Shown here: positions 16,193 to 25,351 of the stretch, piece after piece
Numbering within the stretch: the stretch's first letter is position 1
How the letters are laid out: each line of letters opens with the position of its first letter
Assembly (NCBI RefSeq): GCF_014636495.1
Contig: NZ_BMEM01000005.1
Span: 1 to 64,000 of the forward strand
Direction: 5' to 3'
Origin: Ornithinimicrobium tianjinense
GTDB lineage: Bacteria > Actinomycetota > Actinomycetes > Actinomycetales > Dermatophilaceae
Length of the DNA stretch: 64,000 nt
The notes under the pieces: model-generated
Seen by the model: the letters and a program-made list of their open reading frames with translations, nothing else
Database searches by the model: none
Told to the model about the DNA's origin: nothing
Program-made: the position numbers and the translations under genes

Positions 16193-16903
16193 ATGAGCCA
16201 GGTAGACGAGACCCACGTCGAGCCCGACACCAGCGCCGCCCGGCTCAACTGGCTGCGCGCCGGTGTCCTCGGGGCCAACGACGGCATCATCTCCACGGCC
16301 GGTGTCGTGATCGGTGTCGTGGCCGCCACCCCTGACCGCACCGCGGTCGCCGTCGCCGGCCTTGCGACGCTGGCAGCGGGCGCGATGTCGATGGCCGTCG
16401 GTGAGTACGTCTCGGTGAGCACCCAGCGGGACAGCGAGATGGCGCTCCTGGAGAAGGAGCGCCGCGAGCTCGCCGAGACGCCCGAGGAGGAGCTCGAGGA
16501 GCTCGCCGGCATCTACCGCGACAAGGGGATCAGCGACGACCTCGCCCACGAGGTGGCGCGGCAGCTCACCGAGCACGACGCCCTCGCCGCGCACGCGGAG
16601 GCCGAGCTCGGGATCAACCCCGACGAGCTCACCAACCCCTGGCACGCGGCCTGGGCGTCGATGGTCGCCTTCACCCTGGGTGCGCTGCTCCCGCTCGCCG
16701 CGATCCTGCTCGCCCCCACCGGCTGGGAGGTCGTCGTCACGGTCGGGGCCGTGCTCGTCGCCCTGTTCACGACCGGCGCCGTGAGCGCGACCCTGGGCGC
16801 CAGCGCGCGCACCCCGGCCGTGCTGCGCAACGTGCTGGGTGGCCTGCTGGCGATGGGCCTGACCTACGCGATCGGCTCGCTCCTCGGGGTCACCGTCGTC
16901 TGA
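16193..16903 (+). CDS. VIT1/CCC1 family iron/manganese transporter
   Basis: A 236-residue membrane transporter that moves Fe2+ or Mn2+ out of the cytosol. The first helix GANDGIISTAGVVIGV is the family signature, followed by a helix with GAMSMAVGEYVSVSTQRDSE. An acidic cytoplasmic domain (about 75-140, rich in Glu) is the metal-binding part, and three C-terminal helices follow. ATG 16193 (MSQVDET) is preferred; ATG 16184 is possible. The gene ends 9 bp from a convergent gene. A candidate iron box lies upstream. Confidence 0.9.
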   Translation: MSQVDETHVEPDTSAARLNWLRAGVLGANDGIISTAGVVIGVVAATPDRTAVAVAGLATLAAGAMSMAVGEYVSVSTQRDSEMALLEKERRELAETPEEELEELAGIYRDKGISDDLAHEVARQLTEHDALAAHAEAELGINPDELTNPWHAAWASMVAFTLGALLPLAAILLAPTGWEVVVTVGAVLVALFTTGAVSATLGASARTPAVLRNVLGGLLAMGLTYAIGSLLGVTVV

Positions 16904-16912
16904 CGGGGACGG

Positions 16913-18151
16913 TCACGGCATACCGGGCAGGAGGCGGTGATCCACCGCCAGCGGCTCGGCCAGGTCGATCGTGAGGAACTCGTTGACGTCCTGGACGCCC
17001 GGCCCCCGGCCACCGGCGGCCGGGTAGTTGTTGTCGTTGAGCACCGCGATCGTGTCGGCGTCGAGGATCTCCACGTCCTCGATCGTGAAGTAGGGGAAGG
17101 TGAACGGGTCGGTGCCGGTGCCCAGGAGCTCGGGGTTCGGCACGTCCATCAGGTCCACGAGCAGCTGCTTGTCGACATAGCCGTCGCGGTCGCGGTCGCG
17201 CAGGTCCACGAGGTAGACCCGCTTGAAGGACGCCTCCGCGCCCTGCTTGCTGTCGCGCTCGATGATGAGCAACTGGTGCGCGTTGATCGCGATGGCGTCG
17301 CCCAGCGCGTGCGCCGCCGACTCCATGCGGTAGCGGACGAACTCACCGGTGAACGCGGCGCCCGTGGCCGGGTGCAGCCGGACGTCGTAGATGCGCAGGT
17401 CCGCGGCGAGCCCGGCAGCCTTGTCCTCCGCCGTCGCGCCCTCCAGCATCGGGTAGAGGTGCTGACCGTTCGGGGCGATGGCCATCCCCTCGAAACCCTT
17501 GGAGCCCAGCAGGTTCGGCTCGCCGACGAGCTGGGCGTTCTGCGGTGCCTGCACGCCGGGGGTCGGGATCGGCGCCTCCAGCAGCCGGCCCTGCGCGTCG
17601 GTGTGCAGCAGGTAGGGGCCGAACTCGTCGCCGAACCAGAACGTGCCGTCCGTGGCGATCTGCATCGACTCGATGTCGAAGTCCCAGCCGGTGAGCACCC
17701 GGTCCGCGCGCCACAGGCTCCAGCCGACGTGCGCGTCAGGGTCGCTGAGCACGAAGCCGCCGTCGAGGAGCTCGACCTCGCCGCTGACCAGGTCCGGACG
17801 GATGTGGTGGACGCGCAGCTGGAAGTCCTGGGAGTTGGTCCTGGCGCCGAAGCCGTTGTCGCTCATCACCAGGTAGCTGCCGTCCCCGACGGCGTGCACG
17901 GCCGAGAAGCCCTGGACGGGCTGCCCCGGGAAGGGCGCCGCGGGGTTGCCGGTGAACGCTCCGGACTCCTCCGAGCCCGGCACGAAGGTCTCCGCCGGCA
18001 GCACCGCCCACCCGGAGAGGTGGTATGCCGAGCGCGTGCTGTCCGCGTCCGCGCCGGTCGGCGTGGGGCGGGCGGCGAAGGCAGGGGACGTCGCGAGGGC
18101 GAGGACGCAGGCGGCGGAGGTGACGGTCAGGGAGCGGCGGGCGATCTGCAT
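16913..18151 (-). CDS. Secreted esterase-like phytase family protein
   Basis: A 412-residue exported protein of the 'esterase-like activity of phytase' family. A signal peptide (MQIARRSLTV start, cleavage after AFA near residue 26) precedes a beta-propeller-like body with SDNGFGA, FWFGDEFGPYLL and GFEGMAIAPNG, typical motifs of the family. A Ca-loop-like DRDRDGYVDK is near residue 335. ATG 18151 lies next to a recurrent CATACC motif. The true substrate of such proteins is usually unknown. Confidence 0.85.
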   Translation of the reverse strand: MQIARRSLTVTSAACVLALATSPAFAARPTPTGADADSTRSAYHLSGWAVLPAETFVPGSEESGAFTGNPAAPFPGQPVQGFSAVHAVGDGSYLVMSDNGFGARTNSQDFQLRVHHIRPDLVSGEVELLDGGFVLSDPDAHVGWSLWRADRVLTGWDFDIESMQIATDGTFWFGDEFGPYLLHTDAQGRLLEAPIPTPGVQAPQNAQLVGEPNLLGSKGFEGMAIAPNGQHLYPMLEGATAEDKAAGLAADLRIYDVRLHPATGAAFTGEFVRYRMESAAHALGDAIAINAHQLLIIERDSKQGAEASFKRVYLVDLRDRDRDGYVDKQLLVDLMDVPNPELLGTGTDPFTFPYFTIEDVEILDADTIAVLNDNNYPAAGGRGPGVQDVNEFLTIDLAEPLAVDHRLLPGMP

Positions 18152-18261
18152 ACCGCAGATCAGACCGGCTCGCGGTGGCGTCCGGGTGGCGCCCCGGTGT
18201 CGCCCGCGTGACGGGTCGGCGACGACCTGCCGAGGCGAGGGCGACCGCATACCCTGGCCCC

Positions 18262-19644
18262 ATGGCTGACGCACCCACCACCCTGGTGATCCTCGGCGCC
18301 TCCGGCGACCTGACCCGTCGACTCCTCCTCCCCGGCCTGGGCACTCTGCTGTCCGCCGAGCCCACGCGGCGCGTGCGCGTCGTCGGGGCCGACCGCGTCG
18401 ACCTCAGTCAGGAGGACTGGCAGACCAAGGTCCGCGACGCCTTCGCCGAGGCCGGGCTGGACACCGCGGTCGCCGAGCCGATCGCCGCGGACTCGCGCTA
18501 CCTCAAGACCGACGTGCTCGACGAGGCGCAGGTGCGCTCGTTGCTGGCGGAGGCCGGCGAGCCCCTGGTCCTCTACTTCGCGCTCCCGCCCGCGGTGACC
18601 GTCCAGGCCTGCGCGCTGCTCGAGAAGATCGGGGTGCCGCGGGGGACGCGCCTGGCGCTGGAGAAGCCGTTCGGCAACGACCTCGAGTCCGCGCGCGAGC
18701 TCAACCGCCAGCTGCTCCGGGTGGTGCCGGAGAACGACATCTTCCGCATCGACCACTTCCTCGGCGTCAACACCATCCTCAACCTCATCGGGATCCGCTT
18801 CGCCAACCGGCTGCTGCAGCCCATCTGGACCAGCGAGCACATCGAGAAGGTCGAGATCGTGTATGACGAGTCGCTCGCCCTGGAGGGGCGTGCCGGCTAC
18901 TACGACAAGGCCGGCGCGCTGCTCGACATGACGCAGTCGCACCTGCTGGAGATCCTGGCCTTCTTCGCCATGGAGCCGCCGGCGACGATGCACGCCGACG
19001 AGGTCCGCGGCCTCAAGGCGCAGGTGCTGCGCGCGACGCACGCCTGGGGCCACGACCCGGCGCGGGCCTCGCGCCGGGCGCGCTACACCGCAGGGTCGAT
19101 CGAGGGGCGCTCGATCCCTGACTACGTGGCGGAGGAAGGGGTCGAGGCCGCACGGCATACCGAGACCCTGTCCGAGCTCGTCGTGCAGATCGACAACCTG
19201 CGCTGGAGCGGGGTGCCGTTCATCCTGCGCTCGGGCAAGGCCATCGGGGACCAGCGCAAGGAGGTCGTCGTGACCTTCAGGCCGCCCGCGCACGTGCCGA
19301 CCGGTCTGGAGGACAACACCGAGCCCGACCGCCTCGTCCTGCAGCTCAAGCCCGGCGCAGTCGACGTCGAGCTGTCGATGAACGCCGAGGGCAACCCCTT
19401 CGAGCTGGAGCAGAAGGAGCTGCACGCCGAGCTGGGCAAGCCGCGGATGCTGCCCTACGGCGAGATCCTCGGCGCGATCCTGGACGCGGATCCCCTCCTG
19501 ACGATCCGCGGCGACGAGGCGGAGGAGCTGTGGCGCATCGTCGAGCCCGTCCTCGCCGCCTGGCGCGCCAACAAGGTGCCGCTGCAGGACTACGCGGCCG
19601 GGTCCGACGGGCCGGCCGGCTGGGGGACCGTGCCCCGGCGCTGA
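18262..19644 (+). CDS. zwf: Glucose-6-phosphate dehydrogenase family protein (divergent)
   Basis: A 460-residue protein with the G6PDH fold: GASGDLTRRLLLPGL (12-26) binds NADP and RIDHFLG (162-168) is the substrate motif. The residue after that motif is Val where classical enzymes have an invariant Lys (DHYLGKE), and canonical AKRKL near the N-terminus reads TRRLL. It may still oxidise a hexose phosphate, but the substrate or rate may differ, and a second classical zwf would be expected elsewhere. ATG 18262 is used. The 3' end overlaps the convergent RND gene by 55 bp. Confidence 0.82.
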   Translation: MADAPTTLVILGASGDLTRRLLLPGLGTLLSAEPTRRVRVVGADRVDLSQEDWQTKVRDAFAEAGLDTAVAEPIAADSRYLKTDVLDEAQVRSLLAEAGEPLVLYFALPPAVTVQACALLEKIGVPRGTRLALEKPFGNDLESARELNRQLLRVVPENDIFRIDHFLGVNTILNLIGIRFANRLLQPIWTSEHIEKVEIVYDESLALEGRAGYYDKAGALLDMTQSHLLEILAFFAMEPPATMHADEVRGLKAQVLRATHAWGHDPARASRRARYTAGSIEGRSIPDYVAEEGVEAARHTETLSELVVQIDNLRWSGVPFILRSGKAIGDQRKEVVVTFRPPAHVPTGLEDNTEPDRLVLQLKPGAVDVELSMNAEGNPFELEQKELHAELGKPRMLPYGEILGAILDADPLLTIRGDEAEELWRIVEPVLAAWRANKVPLQDYAAGSDGPAGWGTVPRR

Positions 19645-22600
19645 GCCCGGCGCTCCCCCCGGCGGTGCACCCACGACGACCCGCGCTCGACCAGCTCGTA
19701 GAGCACGGGCACGAGGACGAGCGTCAGCAGCGTCGAGCTGAGCAGCCCGCCGATCACGACGATGGCGAGCGGCTGGGAGATGAAGGCACCGCCACCGGTG
19801 ACAGCCAGCGCCATCGGCGTGAGCGCCAGGACCGTCGCCAGGGCGGTCATGACGATCGGCCGGAGCCGGTGCCGGGCTCCCTCGATGAGCGCGGTACGGC
19901 GGTCGAGGCCGCGGGACCGGTACTGGTTGACGAGGTCGATCAGCACGATCGCGTTGGTGACCACGATGCCGACGAGCATGAGCAGACCGACCATCGAGGC
20001 CACGTCCAGCGGGGTGTCGGTGAGGAGCAGCAGGGCGATCGAGCCGGTGGCCGCGAAGGGCACCGACACCAGCAGGATCAGCGGCTGCACGAGCGAGTTG
20101 AAGGTCGCCACCATGACGAGGTAGACGATCGCCACCGCTGCGGCGAGCGCGAGGGACATGGCGCGGAAGGCCGACTGCTGGTCGGCGCTGACCCCGGCGA
20201 GCTCGACCGAGACACCGTCGGGCACCTCCAGCGTGTCGAGCCGCGTCTGGAGGTCGCGGGTCACCGCGCCCAGGTCGTCGCTGGCCGGTCGGCCGGTGAC
20301 GGTGGCGGCCCGGAGCCCGTCGATGCGGGTGATGCTCACCGCCTCCTCGACGGTCGACAGGCGCGCGACGTCGCCGAGCCGGAGCGGCTCACCCGCGGCG
20401 CCCGGCCCCACCTCGAGCGTCTCGAGCTCCTCGACGTCGGATGCCTCGGCCTGCCGGACGACGACGTCGACCGGTGTGCCGTCGAGCTCGATCCGGCCGA
20501 CCGTGGCGCCGGACGTCGCCGCCTGGACGACCTGGCCGAGCTGCGCCTCGGTCAGCCCGGCGTCGGCCGCGGCCGCCCGGTCGACCTCGACGTGCAGCGC
20601 GGGCACGGTGTCGGTGAGGTTGTTGGTGACGTCGTCGGCGCCGGAGTCGCGCATGAGCGCGGTGACCTCGTCGGCGGTGGCGCGCAGGTCGTCGGCGTCC
20701 TGGGCCTGGACCCGCACCTCCAGGGAGGTCGGCCCCATCGACTGGCCGGCCTGCGCGACGAAGCTCGCCTCGCCGGGGAGGTCGTCCTCGAACGCCCCGG
20801 TCATCTCGGCGCCGAAGGCCCGGCCCTCCACACGCTCGTCGAGGGTGATCGCGAAGGTCGCGGTGTTGGCCCCGCTGCCGAGGAAGACCGCCTCGATGCC
20901 GCCGGGGGAGCCCACGGTCACCTGGTAGGACTCGACGTCAGGATGCTCCCCGAGCCAGGTCTCGACGTCGGCCGCCCGGGAGTCCGTCTCGTCCAGCGTG
21001 GTGCCGGTCGGCATCCGCAGGGTGGCCTGCAGGGTGTTCTCGCCGGAGCCGCCGATGAAGTCCGTCTTGAGCTGGGTCGCCGCCCAGCCGGTGCCGCCGA
21101 GGACCGCGGCGGCCAGGAGCAGGGTGACCCACGGGTGGGCCACGGCGCCGCGGAGCACGGGCAGGTAGGCCCGCTGCAGCCGGTCGGGCCGGTCCGCAGC
21201 CTCGGTCTGCTCGCGCGCGGACGCCTCCTCGTGCCGTCCGTGGGCGGCACCGCCGAGGAACCAGTAGCCCAGGACCGGGACGATCGTCAGCGCCACGAGC
21301 AGCGAGGCCAGCATGGCCAGGGAGACCGTCACGGCGAACGGCCGGAACAGCTCACCCACCTGACCGCCGACGAAGCCGAGCGGCAGGAACACCGCCACCG
21401 TCGCGACGGTCGCCGAGGTGATCGCGCTCGCCACCTCGCGGGTCGCCTCCACGACGGCGGTGCGCCGCTCGTCGCCCCGGGCGATGTGGCGCTTGATGTT
21501 CTCGATGACCACGATCGAGTCGTCCACCACGCGGCCGACCGCGATCGTCAGGGCGCCCAGGGTGAGGATGTTGAGGCTGTAGTCCAGCGCCTTGAGGCCG
21601 ATGAGCGCGATGAGCAGGGACAGCGGGATCGACAGCGCCGTCACCAGCGTCAGCCGGACCGACAGCAGGAAGACGAGCACCACGAGGATCGCGAAGCCCA
21701 GCCCCAGCAGCCCCTCGGTGGCCAGGTCCTCGATGGACTTCTCGATGAACGGCGCCCCGTCGTAGATCGTCACCAGCTCGCCGCCCGCGAGCGACGTGCT
21801 CACCTCGGGCGCGAGGTCCGCCAGCGCGTGACTGATCTCGACGGCGTTGCCGTCGGGGGTCTTCGTGATGGCCAGGCCGACGCTCGGCTCCCCGTCGGTC
21901 CTCGTGTATGCCGTGGCCTCCCGGTCCTCCAGCGTCACCGCCGCGACGTCCCCGAGGGTGGGGGTCTCCACCCCGACCGGCTGCCGCTGCTGAGCCGCTG
22001 CCTGCTGCTGGGCGAGGATCTGAGGGGTCAGGAGCGGCAGGTCGGCCACCTCCTGCGCCGAGGCCAGCCGGGCCCCGACCTGCACCGGCAGCTCGGTCTC
22101 GCCGTCGAGCACCCGCCCGCCGGGCAGGACGACGCCGTTGGCCTGGAGCACCTGCGCGACCGTGGCCGGGGAGATCCCCTGGGCGGCTGCCTCGTCCTCG
22201 TCGAGGTCGACGGTGACGATGCGGTCGGCGACCCCGGAGAGCGTGACGGCGCGCACGCCCTCGAGATCCTCGATCTCGGGGATGACGAAGCGCTCGAGCC
22301 GGTCGACCAGCTCGTGCGCCTCGACCCCCGCACCCCCGACGGCCGCCAGCTGGATGATCGGGAAGTCGTCCAGGTTGCCCGCGAAGATCTGGGGCGTGGC
22401 GGTGTCGGGGAGGTCGGGCAGCGCCAGGACGGAGCGCTGCAGGTCCGTCTGCGCGGAGCCCAGGTCGGTCCCGTAGTCGAGCTCGACGATGACCGAGGAG
22501 AAGCCTTCCGCGGTGGTGGACTGCACCTCCACGACGTCCGGGAGACCCTGCGCCGCCACCTCGACGGGCTTGGTCACCTGCTCCTCGACCACGCTCGCGC

Positions 22601-22766
22601 TCGATCCCTGCACCGGCGTCGCCACGACGAGCACGGGGAACTGGAGGGAGGGGAAGAGCTCGCGGGGCAGCGCCCCGGCTGACCACAGGCCGGCCACGAC
22701 CGCGAAGAGGGTCGCCAGGGCGACCAGTGCCCGGTTGCGGACGCTGAAGAGGGTCAGGCGGGACAC
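19590..22766 (-). CDS. RND family efflux permease (HAE1/AcrB-like)
   Basis: A 1058-residue RND pump: a first helix, a large periplasmic-type loop with two porter halves (about 35-320 and 550-850), and six-helix groups. GRVVDDSIVVIENI carries the proton-relay Asp pair of helix 4, followed by FLPLGFVGG. HAE1-type members export hydrophobic compounds. GTG 22766 (VSRLTLFSV) is chosen, with AAGGAC upstream. No membrane fusion protein or outer channel gene is adjacent, as expected for a Gram-positive cell. Residues about 265-280 form a Gln-rich insertion. The last 55 bp overlap zwf on the other strand. Confidence 0.9.
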   Translation of the reverse strand: MSRLTLFSVRNRALVALATLFAVVAGLWSAGALPRELFPSLQFPVLVVATPVQGSSASVVEEQVTKPVEVAAQGLPDVVEVQSTTAEGFSSVIVELDYGTDLGSAQTDLQRSVLALPDLPDTATPQIFAGNLDDFPIIQLAAVGGAGVEAHELVDRLERFVIPEIEDLEGVRAVTLSGVADRIVTVDLDEDEAAAQGISPATVAQVLQANGVVLPGGRVLDGETELPVQVGARLASAQEVADLPLLTPQILAQQQAAAQQRQPVGVETPTLGDVAAVTLEDREATAYTRTDGEPSVGLAITKTPDGNAVEISHALADLAPEVSTSLAGGELVTIYDGAPFIEKSIEDLATEGLLGLGFAILVVLVFLLSVRLTLVTALSIPLSLLIALIGLKALDYSLNILTLGALTIAVGRVVDDSIVVIENIKRHIARGDERRTAVVEATREVASAITSATVATVAVFLPLGFVGGQVGELFRPFAVTVSLAMLASLLVALTIVPVLGYWFLGGAAHGRHEEASAREQTEAADRPDRLQRAYLPVLRGAVAHPWVTLLLAAAVLGGTGWAATQLKTDFIGGSGENTLQATLRMPTGTTLDETDSRAADVETWLGEHPDVESYQVTVGSPGGIEAVFLGSGANTATFAITLDERVEGRAFGAEMTGAFEDDLPGEASFVAQAGQSMGPTSLEVRVQAQDADDLRATADEVTALMRDSGADDVTNNLTDTVPALHVEVDRAAAADAGLTEAQLGQVVQAATSGATVGRIELDGTPVDVVVRQAEASDVEELETLEVGPGAAGEPLRLGDVARLSTVEEAVSITRIDGLRAATVTGRPASDDLGAVTRDLQTRLDTLEVPDGVSVELAGVSADQQSAFRAMSLALAAAVAIVYLVMVATFNSLVQPLILLVSVPFAATGSIALLLLTDTPLDVASMVGLLMLVGIVVTNAIVLIDLVNQYRSRGLDRRTALIEGARHRLRPIVMTALATVLALTPMALAVTGGGAFISQPLAIVVIGGLLSSTLLTLVLVPVLYELVERGSSWVHRRGERRAQRRGTVPQPAGPSDPAA

Positions 22767-22935
22767 GGTCGTCCTTCGGTCGGTGGTCCAGGCGGGCAAG
22801 CGCCCCCGCGTGCCCGGTCCCCTCAAGTATCACCGATGCCCCCGGTGGGCACGGCGCGAGCAGAGGCTTCCACCACGCGGTGACCACAGGCCAGGCGCTC
22901 GACACGACCTCTCGTCGTAGGCGTAGGTTGACCCC

Positions 22936-25023
22936 ATGAACCGCAATGCTGCGGCGCCGTTCGCCGCTCCTGGTGCCCCGTCCGAGATCCGCAACGTGGT
23001 CCTGGTGGGACCGCAGGGCACGGGCAAGAGCGCGCTCCTGGAGCAGCTGGCCAGCGGCCAGCTCGGTCACGTCAAGGAGGCCGAGGACGCCTCCACCGCG
23101 CTCGGCGTGGTCAGCACCGTGCACGAGGCCAGCGGCACGGTGGTGACGCTCGTGGACACCCCTGGCCGCCCCGAGTTCGTGGGCGAGGTGCGCGCCGGGC
23201 TGCGGGCGGCCGACGCCGTCCTCTTCGTCATCGCGGCCGGCAGCGGCATCGACGAGGCCACCCGGATGCTCTGGCGGGAGTGCGCGGCGGTCGGCATACC
23301 CCGGGCCGTGGCGGTCACCCAGCTCGAGCTCGCCCGCGCCGACTGGGACCAGGTCGTCAGCGACTGCCGACGCATCCTCGGCGAGGCGGTGCCGATGGGT
23401 CTGCCCGTGATCGAGGGCGCCCCGGCCGCCATGACCGGTGTCCTGGACCTGCTCGAGGAGGTGGCGCACGACGCGACGGGAGAGGCGCGCGCGCTGACCG
23501 AGGAGGAGGCGGCCCGGGTGGAGGAGGCCCGCGGCGCCTTCGTCGAGGCCGTGATCGAGCAGTCCGAGGACGAGGGGCTGCTCGATCGCTATCTGGAGGG
23601 TGAGCAGATCAGCGCCGACGTCCTGCGCGAGGACCTGGCCAAGGCCGTGGCGACCGCGCGGTTCTTCCCGATCGTGCCGGTGAACCCGCCGACCGGCGTC
23701 GGGGTGCCCGCGCTCCTGGACCTCATGGTCAACGCGTTCCCCTCACCGGACCGGGCCTGGCTGCCCGCGGTGATGACGCCGGAGGGCGGCGACGTCGGAC
23801 CGCTCGCGGCCGACCCCGACGGGCCCCTCGTCGCCCAGGTGATCCGCACCACGACCGACCCCTACGTCGGCCGGCTCTCGCTCGTGCGCGTCTTCTCCGG
23901 CACCCTCCGCGCCGACGCCCACCTCCACGTCAGCGGCCACCTGGAGTGGGTCGTGGGCCACGAGGTCGAGGGGCACCCGGGCCACGACGAGGACGACGAG
24001 CGCCCGGGCCAACTGAGCTCCCCGGTGCTCGGCGGGTCTGCGCCCCGCGACGCCGCGATCGCCGGCGAGCTGGTGCAGGTCACCAAGCTGACGACGGCCG
24101 GCACCTCGGACACCCTCTCCTCCGTCGAGCGCCCGGCCCTCGTCGAGCCCTGGCTGCTGCCCGAGCCGCTCCTGCCGGTCGCGATCGCCGCCGCCAACAC
24201 CAAGGACGAGGACAAGCTCGCGGCCGCCCTGCAGCGGCTCATCTCCGAGGACCTGACCCTGCGGCTCGAGCGCAACGCCGAGACGCACCAGCTCGTCCTC
24301 TGGACCCTCGGGCAGGCGCAGGTGGACGACATCCTCGACCGCCTCCGTGACCGGCACCGCGTCGAGATCACCACCGAGCCGGTCCGCACCTCGATGCGCG
24401 AGACCTTCGTGCGGCCGGTCTCGATCCAGGGACGTCTGGTCAAGCAGTCCGGCGGGCACGGTCAGTATGCCGTCGTCCAGCTCGAGATCGAGCCCCTCGA
24501 GCGCGGGGCCGGCTTCGAGTTCGTGGACAAGGTCGTCGGCGGCGCCGTGCCCCGCAACTTCATCCCGTCCGTCGAGAAGGGGTTGCGCCACCAGCTCACC
24601 GAGGGCGTCCTCGCGGGCTACCCCTGCGTCGACGTGCGGGTCACCCTGACCGACGGCAAGGCCCACTCCGTCGACTCCTCGGACATGGCCTTCCAGTCCG
24701 CCGCGGCCCAGGCGCTGCGCGAGGCGGCCAACGAGTCCACGGTCTCCCTGCTGGAGCCGGTGGACCTCGTGGAGGTCGTCGTGGGCGACGACTTCGTCGG
24801 CGCGGTCATGGCCGACCTGCGCGGGCGGCGCGCCCAGGTGCAGGGCACCGAGCCGGCCGAGCTCGAGGGCCACACGCTGGTGCGGGCGGAGGTGCCGCAG
24901 CACGAGCTGTCGCGCTACCCGATCGACCTGCGCTCGGTCTCGCACGGCTCGGGCAGCTTCACCCGGTCCTTCGTCCGCTACGACTACCTGCCCGCCAGCC
25001 TGGCCCGCGAGCTCACCGGCTGA
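22936..25023 (+). CDS. Elongation factor G-like protein (FusA2 type)
   Basis: A 695-residue EF-G paralogue with G domain, domain II, III, IV and V in order. The P-loop is GPQGTGKS (25-32) and the G3 motif DTPG (74-77) is intact, but the guanine-specificity motif NKxD is replaced by TQLE (128-131) and the switch I RGITI motif is absent. Domain IV (SGGHGQYAVVQ) and the C-terminal LRSVSHGSGSF are recognisable. It resembles mycobacterial FusA2 rather than the canonical FusA, so an auxiliary ribosome role is likely. ATG 22936. Confidence 0.87.
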   Translation: MNRNAAAPFAAPGAPSEIRNVVLVGPQGTGKSALLEQLASGQLGHVKEAEDASTALGVVSTVHEASGTVVTLVDTPGRPEFVGEVRAGLRAADAVLFVIAAGSGIDEATRMLWRECAAVGIPRAVAVTQLELARADWDQVVSDCRRILGEAVPMGLPVIEGAPAAMTGVLDLLEEVAHDATGEARALTEEEAARVEEARGAFVEAVIEQSEDEGLLDRYLEGEQISADVLREDLAKAVATARFFPIVPVNPPTGVGVPALLDLMVNAFPSPDRAWLPAVMTPEGGDVGPLAADPDGPLVAQVIRTTTDPYVGRLSLVRVFSGTLRADAHLHVSGHLEWVVGHEVEGHPGHDEDDERPGQLSSPVLGGSAPRDAAIAGELVQVTKLTTAGTSDTLSSVERPALVEPWLLPEPLLPVAIAAANTKDEDKLAAALQRLISEDLTLRLERNAETHQLVLWTLGQAQVDDILDRLRDRHRVEITTEPVRTSMRETFVRPVSIQGRLVKQSGGHGQYAVVQLEIEPLERGAGFEFVDKVVGGAVPRNFIPSVEKGLRHQLTEGVLAGYPCVDVRVTLTDGKAHSVDSSDMAFQSAAAQALREAANESTVSLLEPVDLVEVVVGDDFVGAVMADLRGRRAQVQGTEPAELEGHTLVRAEVPQHELSRYPIDLRSVSHGSGSFTRSFVRYDYLPASLARELTG

Positions 25024-25026
25024 GGG

Positions 25027-25275
25027 TCAGATCCCGCCGCGCGGGCGCTCCGGCGGGATGTTGCCGCGCCGCACGAGCGACTCCGCCTGGTCGTGCACGT
25101 GCTGCTGGTCGGCGAGCCGTTGCCCCTGGCCGAGACGCATCACGTGCAGCGTGCCGACGGCGAGGATGAGGACGCCGAGCAGGGCCAGGAGGCCGTTCTG
25201 GGTGAGGGCGCCCAGCGCGAGCGCCAGCAGGGCCGACAGGGCGTACGCGAGCGCCAGTCGTGACTTCGTCGACAT
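25027..25275 (-). CDS. Small membrane protein
   Basis: An 82-residue protein with two hydrophobic helices (about 8-24 and 28-45) separated by a short TQNG turn, followed by a charged tail with QQHVHDQAESLVRRG. No family is recognised. ATG 25275 has a GGAGAGGAGG Shine-Dalgarno sequence that lies inside a hairpin. It ends 3 bp from the convergent fusA2 stop and follows the M3 peptidase gene on the same strand. Confidence 0.65.
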   Translation of the reverse strand: MSTKSRLALAYALSALLALALGALTQNGLLALLGVLILAVGTLHVMRLGQGQRLADQQHVHDQAESLVRRGNIPPERPRGGI

Positions 25276-25276
25276 G

Positions 25277-25298
25277 AGGACCTCCTCTCCGAGGTCCT
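25277..25298 (-). promoter_or_regulatory. Hairpin covering the RBS of the small membrane protein
   Basis: The arms AGGACCTC (25277-25284) and GAGGTCCT (25291-25298) are perfectly complementary around a 6-bp loop. On the minus strand the Shine-Dalgarno sequence of the small membrane protein falls in the loop and 3' arm, one base from the ATG. It could lower translation, or act as a partial terminator of the upstream peptidase transcript. Confidence 0.4.
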
Positions 25299-25351
25299 TC
25301 CCAGCCTACGCCCACGCCTCCCGGGCCGGGCGCGTCGCCGGCACGGAGCCG

